In this document: positions 58,847-64,000 of the stretch, in pieces | How the letters are laid out: each line of letters starts with the position of its first letter | Numbering within the stretch: the first letter of the stretch is position 1 | Source: Shinella sp. H4-D48 | Lineage (GTDB): Bacteria; Pseudomonadota; Alphaproteobacteria; Rhizobiales; Rhizobiaceae | Length of the DNA: 64,000 bases | NCBI RefSeq assembly: GCF_022637395.1 | Contig: NZ_CP093337.1 | Coordinates: 2,812,501-2,876,500, forward strand | Direction of reading: 5' to 3' | The notes under the pieces: model-generated | The model's database searches: none | Seen by the model: only the letters and a program-made list of their open reading frames with translations | What the model was told of the DNA's origin: nothing | Translations under genes and position numbers: made by a program

Positions 58847-59377
58847 TCAGTGACCGCCGCTCTTTTCCGCCGGCGCGACGACCGGGACCTCGCCCTTGAC
58901 CAGGGTTTCGCCGCGCTTGGGCGTGGGATCCTGCACTGCGGCGGTCGTCAGATAATCGATCTGCTCGACATAGACCTCCTCAATGACGTCAGCGCCAAAA
59001 CGGCGATTGAGCCCCTCCTTGACGACGCCGCGGAAAGCATCGAGATCGAAGCGCCCGGCATCCGCCACGTCGATCATCTTCTTGCCGACAAGCAGCGTGT
59101 AGAGTTCGTCCGTGATCATCTCCGGCAGCGGCACGACCTGCTTGGCCGCCAGATCCTTGTTCGCCTTGTAGGCAAGTTTCGTCAGGAAATAGCCACTCAC
59201 GCCGCCCTCACCGATCACCGGAATGGTGGTCGTATAGCCGGTGACGAATTCCATCGCCGCTTCGTGCTCCGCCGCGGCCGTATCGACCTTGGGGGCCGAT
59301 GCCATCTTCAGCGAGAAATAGACCGAGGCGAGTGTGATGAGAAGCACCCAGACGCCTGTGCCGACGAGCTTGATCAT
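58847..59377 (-). CDS. FliL-like single-pass protein in the flagellar cluster
   Basis: A 176-residue protein with one N-terminal membrane helix (residues 5-25) and a periplasmic domain. GYFLTKLAYKANKDLAAKQV, ITDELYTLLVG and VKEGLNRRFGADVIEEVYVE resemble the order of elements in the FliL periplasmic domain (strand, helix, and a final strand ending near VEQIDYLT). FliL sits beside the stator at the basal body. This is an inference from pattern; a separate standard fliL usually lies elsewhere in rhizobial clusters. It overlaps the preceding gene by 4 bp (ATGA), so it belongs to the flagellar unit. Confidence 0.6.
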   Translation of the reverse strand: MIKLVGTGVWVLLITLASVYFSLKMASAPKVDTAAAEHEAAMEFVTGYTTTIPVIGEGGVSGYFLTKLAYKANKDLAAKQVVPLPEMITDELYTLLVGKKMIDVADAGRFDLDAFRGVVKEGLNRRFGADVIEEVYVEQIDYLTTAAVQDPTPKRGETLVKGEVPVVAPAEKSGGH

Positions 59378-59742
59378 GTACCGTAACCCAGGCGGAACTG
59401 TTCCTGCGAGTAGGTGCCGTCGGCCTCGAGATCCTGCACGGCATTCTTCAGGATACTGACGACCTCACGCACGGCCTCGAGATGGGCCGAAACGCGCTGC
59501 GCATTGGTGGCGAGCTTCTCGCGCATGCGGCCAAGTTCGCGCGAGAAGGTCTGCGGCACCTCGTCGGGCCGGACGTCGCGCGACAGCATGGCCAGTTCGT
59601 AGAGGCAGCGGCTCTTGTGCGCATTCGAGGTCGACAGGTCGAAATGGGGATCGGTGCCGATATTGTCGTTCTCGTTATCGATGATCGTCTCGAGCCTGCC
59701 GAGAACGGTGCGGATGCGCAGTTCGTTATTCGCCTGTTCCAT
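59374..59742 (-). CDS. Probable flagellar chaperone (FlgN-like)
   Basis: A 122-residue, mostly helical soluble protein: MEQANNELRIRTVLGRLETI, then a long coiled-coil-like stretch (TFSRELGRMREKLATNAQRV, SAHLEAVREVVSILKNAVQD) and a short tail. Size, helical pattern and position between flgJ and the FliL-like gene fit FlgN, the export chaperone for hook-associated proteins. No strict sequence motif was recognised. The stop overlaps the start of the FliL-like gene; flgJ ends 15 bp upstream. Confidence 0.55.
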   Translation of the reverse strand: MEQANNELRIRTVLGRLETIIDNENDNIGTDPHFDLSTSNAHKSRCLYELAMLSRDVRPDEVPQTFSRELGRMREKLATNAQRVSAHLEAVREVVSILKNAVQDLEADGTYSQEQFRLGYGT

Positions 59743-59757
59743 TGTCTTGCTCTCCGC

Positions 59758-60309
59758 TTATGCTTTCTTGTCGTCTTCCTTGATGCCGGGCGTCAGGTCG
59801 GCAAACGCCTGACGCTGCATGGACTGAACCATGCTTGCGGCGATCCGGTCGGTATCGTTCGTGTCCCTGGGATGCGAGGTGACACCGCTCTTGCGGGCAA
59901 GGCTTTCGGCCAGCCCGATGCCGCCGCCCTTGGCAAGCGCTTCGCCGAGCTGGTCGGCCATCATGCCGCGCCACATCTCGCCGGCCGTACCCTTGCCGTA
60001 AATCTCTTCACTTTCTTCGGGCATCATCGACTTCACGAAGTTCTGCAGCACCATCGTCTCGAACTTGCGCAGATGCTCCGGAACGGCCTTGCTGCCGACT
60101 GCATCGACACCCTTCGCCGCCTGGCTCGCAACCGAATCGCGGTTGAGAATGCCGACGGCGGCCTGGAAGCCGGCTCCGGCTTCGGCAAGGCTCGTCGCCT
60201 CGAAGGCGGCGCGGTTGGACTTCAGCTTGGCCTGCGCTTCCTGGACCTGCGTCGGATCGGCCGCGCGCACGACATCGAGCACCAGATCACTGGGGGGTGA
60301 AATTGCCAC
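59758..60309 (-). CDS. flgJ: FlgJ-type rod-binding protein (no muramidase domain)
   Basis: A 183-residue protein. The rod-binding segment at about residues 76-125 (AVPEHLRKFETMVLQNFVKS, then MMPEESEEIYGKGTAGEMWR and GMMADQLGEALAKGGGIGLA) matches the N-terminal domain of FlgJ. The C-terminal glucosaminidase of gammaproteobacterial FlgJ is absent, as in other alpha-proteobacteria, where a separate enzyme does this. It helps assemble the rod through the periplasm. The start is a GTG at 60309 with AAAGG upstream. It precedes the FlgN-like gene. Confidence 0.8.
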   Translation of the reverse strand: MAISPPSDLVLDVVRAADPTQVQEAQAKLKSNRAAFEATSLAEAGAGFQAAVGILNRDSVASQAAKGVDAVGSKAVPEHLRKFETMVLQNFVKSMMPEESEEIYGKGTAGEMWRGMMADQLGEALAKGGGIGLAESLARKSGVTSHPRDTNDTDRIAASMVQSMQRQAFADLTPGIKEDDKKA

Positions 60310-60578
60310 GTCTCAGAACCTTTCGGGTGATCCTCAACTGCCGATCCCGTCCTCATGGCGGTTCACCGGCTTCTTGACCATACCGGACAGGCGCCCGCGC
60401 CGTATCACGGCAGCATCGGCGAACCTCTTCATCGTCCTGATGCGACTATCGCTGCTCAACCTTACGGGAGGCTGGTGCCGGATGACGAAGCCGTGACGTC
60501 GACGCCTGCGCCCTCCACTTTCGCGCAAGCTTGATGAGACGGCGGTAAATCATTCTTATTTACAGTGACTTGTGAGCG
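60310..60578. other. Gap inside the flagellar cluster
   Basis: A 269-bp stretch between the FliJ-like gene and flgJ on the minus strand. No coding frame stands out. It should contain a promoter for flgJ and the genes after it; an AT-rich part lies near 60550. Confidence 0.4.
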
Positions 60579-60977
60579 TCAGCTCTGCTCGCCTTTATAG
60601 GCAAGGTGCTGGTCGATGAGATCGTAGATCGAATCGTCGGCCGCCACGCGATCCTCGGCCTCGCGCGCCTCCTTCATGCGGTCTTCCATCCGGTCGCCCT
60701 TGGTGCGCTCGCGCACCACCCGCATTTCGTGCATCTGCTGCACGTTCGACAGCATCTGGTCCTGCTGCTGGAGCTTGTTGTAGTGGCCGGAATAGTGACG
60801 CGAGAAGGTGCGGTGCACCGGATTGAGCGAGTTTATCGCATCGACCACCGCATCCATCGTCTCGGCGATCTCACGGCGCTGGCTGGTCGTGGTGGCAAGG
60901 TCGATCTCCGCCATCTTCTCGAGATGGCGCTGCACGGTCACCAGACGCTTCAGCTTGTCGGAGCGGTTCTGCGCCAT
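60579..60977 (-). CDS. FliJ-like coiled-coil flagellar protein
   Basis: A 132-residue, highly charged helical protein. [20 protein letters not shown] and the long helix with HYNKLQQQDQMLSNVQQMHE resemble FliJ, the soluble stalk that helps FlhA use the proton gradient in export. Similarity is structural rather than by clear motif. Its ATG overlaps the fliR stop as TGATG, so it is translated with fliR; a GTG one codon earlier is also possible. The role is inferred from position and coiled-coil character. Confidence 0.6.
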   Translation of the reverse strand: MAQNRSDKLKRLVTVQRHLEKMAEIDLATTTSQRREIAETMDAVVDAINSLNPVHRTFSRHYSGHYNKLQQQDQMLSNVQQMHEMRVVRERTKGDRMEDRMKEAREAEDRVAADDSIYDLIDQHLAYKGEQS

Positions 60978-61729
60978 CACCCCCCCTGAAACACCGGCAT
61001 GAAACCGGCCACGAAGATCTGCAGCAGCGAGGAGACGCCGAAATAGAGGAGAAGCATGCCGCCGATGATGAGATAGGGCAGCGAGATGAAGTAGATCGGA
61101 ATCTGCGGCGCCAGCTTGTTGATGAGGCCGATCGAGACGTTGAAGACCAGACCATACAGAATGAAGGGGCTCGCGAGCCGCAGCATGATCATGAAAGTCT
61201 GCGACAGCGTATCGGTGAGCGTGATCAGCGCGCTCTGCGGATTGAAGCCAGCGCCAAGCGGCATGACGTTATAGGAATCGACCAGCGCCCGTACCACGAC
61301 GTGATGGAAATCAAGCAGGAACAGGATGAGCAGGCCCGCGAAGGAGAGCAGGTTGGTCAGCTGGTTTTCGGCTGCGTCTTCCAGCACGTCCTGCGTCGGC
61401 GGCGCATTGAAGCCTATCATCATCGTCAGCACCGTGCCGGCGAACTGCAGGCCGAGCACGTAGTATCGGGCGATGAGGCCGATCACCACGCCTGTCAGCG
61501 TCTCGAAAACGATGAGTTTCAGATAGGCGTCGAGCGATCCTGAGGCGCGCGGGTAGATCGTGTCCCACATGATCGGCAGGATCGCCATGGAAACGGCCAC
61601 CGCAATGAAGAGGCGGATCTGCATGGAGATACGCGCCGAGGAAAACCCTGGCAGCAGCATGAAGCACCCGCCGACACGGCAGAAGGCGGCGAACAGCGCC
61701 AGCACCGTGCCCTGCGGGTCCGTGATCAT
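60977..61729 (-). CDS. fliR: Flagellar export apparatus protein FliR
   Basis: A 250-residue protein with six to seven membrane helices. [20 protein letters not shown] near the start and [20 protein letters not shown] are FliR hallmarks. With FliP and FliQ it forms the export gate. The ATG at 61729 overlaps the flhA stop by 4 bp (ATGA). Its own stop overlaps the FliJ-like start. A longer open frame upstream lies within flhA. Confidence 0.93.
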   Translation of the reverse strand: MITDPQGTVLALFAAFCRVGGCFMLLPGFSSARISMQIRLFIAVAVSMAILPIMWDTIYPRASGSLDAYLKLIVFETLTGVVIGLIARYYVLGLQFAGTVLTMMIGFNAPPTQDVLEDAAENQLTNLLSFAGLLILFLLDFHHVVVRALVDSYNVMPLGAGFNPQSALITLTDTLSQTFMIMLRLASPFILYGLVFNVSIGLINKLAPQIPIYFISLPYLIIGGMLLLYFGVSSLLQIFVAGFMPVFQGG

Positions 61730-63813
61730 GAAATGGAGCCGAGAATCTTGATCTCGATGCCCTTGGCAAGCTCGACATGCGAGAGAACCGGCAATGTGGC
61801 GAAGAGGCGCTCGATGATCATGCGCACATAAGAGCGGGATTCGGGCGACGTGACCAGTACAAAGGGCGTTCCGCGGTCGAGAAACTCGCGGATAACCCGG
61901 GTGGCCTGCTCGGAAAACTCCTCGAGCTGGCGCGGGTCGATGTCGAATTCGACGATTTCGCCCTTCGTGTCGCGCTTGAGCGCCTGATGGAAGACCATGT
62001 CCCACTTGTTGCCGAGGCGCAGCACCGGCAGAACGCCGTTTTCCGCAAGGTCGCCGCAGATCTGCTGCGACATGCGGATGCGCACATGCTCGACGATCTG
62101 CTCGGTCTTGCGGACATGCGGGGCAAGTTCGGCCACGGCTTCCAGAATGAGATGCAGGTTGCGGATGGAAACGCGCTCGGCGAGCAGCAGCTTCAGCACG
62201 GCCTGGAGGCCGGAATAGGACATGTGCGAGGAGCAGATCTCGTCGGCGAGCTTGCGATATTCCGGATCAAGCCGTTCGATCAGCACCTTCACGTCCTTGT
62301 AGGAGAGAAGCTGCGGCAGGTTGTTGCGGATGACCTCGGAAAGGTGCGTGAGAACGACCGACACGTTGTCGATGGGATGGAAACCCTCGCGGCGCAGGTC
62401 ATCGGCAAAGGTCTCGAGGATCGATACCGCCGGCATGCCGAACGCGGGCTCGCGGATATCGTCGCCCGGCACGCTCGGCTTGCGGCCGCCGCCGGTGACG
62501 ACAAGCACTTCGCCGACGCGCACGATGTTGGAGGCGATCGTCGTGCCGTGGATACGGATCTGATAGGACTTGTCGGGAATGGCGATGTCGTCCGAAACCT
62601 TGATCTCGGGCACCACGAAACCGTACTGACCGGCGAACTTCTTTCGCATCTTGCCCACGCGGAAAGCCAGTTCCTGGTGCGCGCCGAGAAGGCGCGTGGA
62701 AACCTGCTTGCCGAGAAGCAGCTCGATTTCGGCGGTCTTCAGCACAGACTTGACCGAATCCTTTTCCTGGTCTCGCGTCGCCTGAACCTGCTGGGCCTCC
62801 GCTTCGCGCTTGACCCGGTTCTCTTCCTCGATACGGCGCGGGATGACCCAGCTGCCGAAGGCCATCACACCGCCCAGCGCCGTGAAAGGAAGGAAGGGCA
62901 GACCGGGAATGATTGCGAGCAGGAACATGAGCGAGGAAGCGACGAGCAGCGCGCGTGGATAGCCGGACAGCTGGTTGATGACCGCCTGGTCCGTGGAACC
63001 TGCGGTGCCTCCGCGTGACACGATCAGGCCGGCTGCGAGCGATACGATCAGGGCGGGGATCTGCGAGACGAGACCGTCGCCGACCGAAAGCTTCACGAAA
63101 ACGTCGGCCGCTTCGGAAAGCTCCATTCCGTGGCGGAAATAGCCGATGATGATGCCGCCGAAGACGTTGATGGACGTAATCAGAAGGCCGGCGATAGCGT
63201 CGCCGCGCACGAACTTCGACGCACCGTCCATCGAACCGAAGAAGGAGCTCTCCTCTTCCAGTTCCCGCCGTCGCAGCTGCGCCTGCTTCTCGTCGATCAG
63301 ACCTGCCGACAGGTCGGCGTCGATCGACATCTGCTTGCCGGGAATGGCATCGAGGGTGAAGCGGGCGCCGACTTCGGCGATACGCGTCGCACCCTTGGTG
63401 ATGACGATGAAGTTCACCACGATCAGGATCATGAAGACGATGAGACCGATGACGAAGTCGCCGGACATGACGAGGCTGGCAAAGCCCGCGATCACGCCGC
63501 CGGCGGCGTCATGGCCTTCATTGCCATGGGAAAGAATGACACGAGTCGTGGCGATATTGAGCGCCAGACGGATCATCGTCGCGATCAGCAGGACCGTCGG
63601 GAAGGACGAGAAATCGAGCGGGCGCTGAATCCACAGCGAGACCATGAGGATCAGCACGGAAAAGGCGATGGAGAAGGCCAGCCCGACATCGATCATGAAG
63701 ACCGGGATGGGCAGGAAGAGAATCGACAGGATCGTCAGGATGCCGACGGCGAAGGCGATATCGCGGCCTCTGGGGCTGACCTTCGGAATGCTGATTGCCG
63801 GTACTTGCGCCAT
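61726..63813 (-). CDS. flhA: Flagellar export apparatus protein FlhA
   Basis: A 695-residue protein of the usual FlhA length. The first 330 residues hold about eight membrane helices, with the conserved FHIPEP-like stretch ([40 protein letters not shown]). The cytoplasmic part starts near residue 340 and includes [20 protein letters not shown] and the C-terminal domain that docks chaperone-bound cargo. It forms the nonameric export ring. fliQ precedes it after 146 bp. Confidence 0.95.
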   Translation of the reverse strand: MAQVPAISIPKVSPRGRDIAFAVGILTILSILFLPIPVFMIDVGLAFSIAFSVLILMVSLWIQRPLDFSSFPTVLLIATMIRLALNIATTRVILSHGNEGHDAAGGVIAGFASLVMSGDFVIGLIVFMILIVVNFIVITKGATRIAEVGARFTLDAIPGKQMSIDADLSAGLIDEKQAQLRRRELEEESSFFGSMDGASKFVRGDAIAGLLITSINVFGGIIIGYFRHGMELSEAADVFVKLSVGDGLVSQIPALIVSLAAGLIVSRGGTAGSTDQAVINQLSGYPRALLVASSLMFLLAIIPGLPFLPFTALGGVMAFGSWVIPRRIEEENRVKREAEAQQVQATRDQEKDSVKSVLKTAEIELLLGKQVSTRLLGAHQELAFRVGKMRKKFAGQYGFVVPEIKVSDDIAIPDKSYQIRIHGTTIASNIVRVGEVLVVTGGGRKPSVPGDDIREPAFGMPAVSILETFADDLRREGFHPIDNVSVVLTHLSEVIRNNLPQLLSYKDVKVLIERLDPEYRKLADEICSSHMSYSGLQAVLKLLLAERVSIRNLHLILEAVAELAPHVRKTEQIVEHVRIRMSQQICGDLAENGVLPVLRLGNKWDMVFHQALKRDTKGEIVEFDIDPRQLEEFSEQATRVIREFLDRGTPFVLVTSPESRSYVRMIIERLFATLPVLSHVELAKGIEIKILGSIS

Positions 63814-63959
63814 CTGAAAGAATCCCGTCTCGTCATGAGAGGCTGCGCCGCGTCACACGCGTCGCCCATTTTCGCCGTCAGACGTACAGGTCGAAGCTTG
63901 CGCGAGGGTGGCAGGAGACGCGGAAACGCGCGAACCGGACGAGGCGGGACAAAGCCGCC
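63814..63959. other. Gap between fliQ and flhA
   Basis: A 146-bp region on the minus strand upstream of flhA. It contains GACGAGACGGGATTCTTTCAG just before the flhA ATG; GGGA is a weak ribosome site. No other feature was identified. Confidence 0.35.
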
Positions 63960-64000
63960 CTAGAACCCGGTCTGGATCCGGGAAAACACGAGATCGGTAA
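63960..64000 (-). CDS. fliQ: 3' end of flagellar export protein FliQ, partial
   Basis: Only the last 12 codons are in the window: TDLVFSRIQTGF then TAG. This ending matches the C-terminus of rhizobial FliQ as I remember it (NLVFSRIQSGF), and fliQ is normally next to flhA. The call rests on a short peptide and synteny. Confidence 0.6.
   Translation of the reverse strand, partial: TDLVFSRIQTGF

Overview
The window is about 64 kb of GC-rich, gene-dense bacterial chromosome, almost certainly from the Rhizobiaceae (Rhizobium, Agrobacterium, Ensifer or Shinella type). The reasons are the rhizobial iron repressor RirA, the NepR/PhyR general stress switch, the aglEFGAK alpha-glucoside operon with divergent aglR, the zwf-pgl-edd operon, a tRNA-His of the alpha-proteobacterial type without G-1, and a fliQ-flhA-fliR flagellar block with rhizobial-type accessory genes. 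I see no insertion sequence, prophage, integrase, CRISPR array or rRNA. This reads as core chromosome rather than an accessory island.

Layout. 1-2.4 kb: partial UPF0114 gene, small membrane proteins, and nepR/phyR; two divergent promoters here match the EcfG sigma consensus exactly. 2.5-8.2 kb: ridA and a dppABCDF-type peptide ABC operon. 8.2-9.9 kb: a LuxR-type regulator and a single-domain response regulator. 10-11.7 kb: rirA with an Irr-type box, divergent from an Fe(III)-binding protein gene. 11.7-16.5 kb: M48 protease/DUF898 pair, mmsA and a divergent LysR regulator. 16.6-17.5 kb: tRNA-His and a phasin gene with a perfect palindrome upstream. 17.6-22.9 kb: a large PAS histidine kinase and a fused Fe(III) permease. 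23-27 kb: acetoacetyl-CoA synthetase and an AsmA protein. 27-31 kb: potFGHI polyamine transporter. 31.3-34.6 kb: ScfR/RamB-type regulator divergent from isocitrate lyase (aceA) and a small conserved partner. 34.6-39.6 kb: two chemoreceptors. 39.7-43.9 kb: a BaiN-type flavoprotein and puuA-puuB putrescine catabolism. 44-48.2 kb: zwf-pgl-edd (Entner-Doudoroff). 48.2-56.6 kb: PilZ-like protein and agl operon/aglR. 56.6-58.8 kb: folD and a WecG/TagA glycosyltransferase. 58.8-64 kb: flagellar genes including flhA, fliR, a flgJ-type gene and the 3' end of fliQ.

How the parts fit. Much of the window handles carbon supply and its control: uptake of peptides, polyamines and alpha-glucosides, sugar flow through Entner-Doudoroff, and two-carbon and short-chain acid metabolism (aceA with its regulator, acetoacetyl-CoA synthetase, methylmalonate-semialdehyde dehydrogenase, phasin). 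Iron control (rirA, fbpA, and the permease 10 kb away), stress control (nepR/phyR) and motility (chemoreceptors, flagellar export) make up the rest.

I found no clearly new multi-gene system. The most interesting signals are regulatory: two perfect EcfG promoters back to back, two AglR-type operators exactly 200 bp apart, an Irr box at rirA, long dyads at mmsA and the phasin gene, a 20-bp hairpin touching the 3' end of tRNA-His, and a FliL-like extra flagellar protein. All assignments come from reading the sequence; no database search was run.
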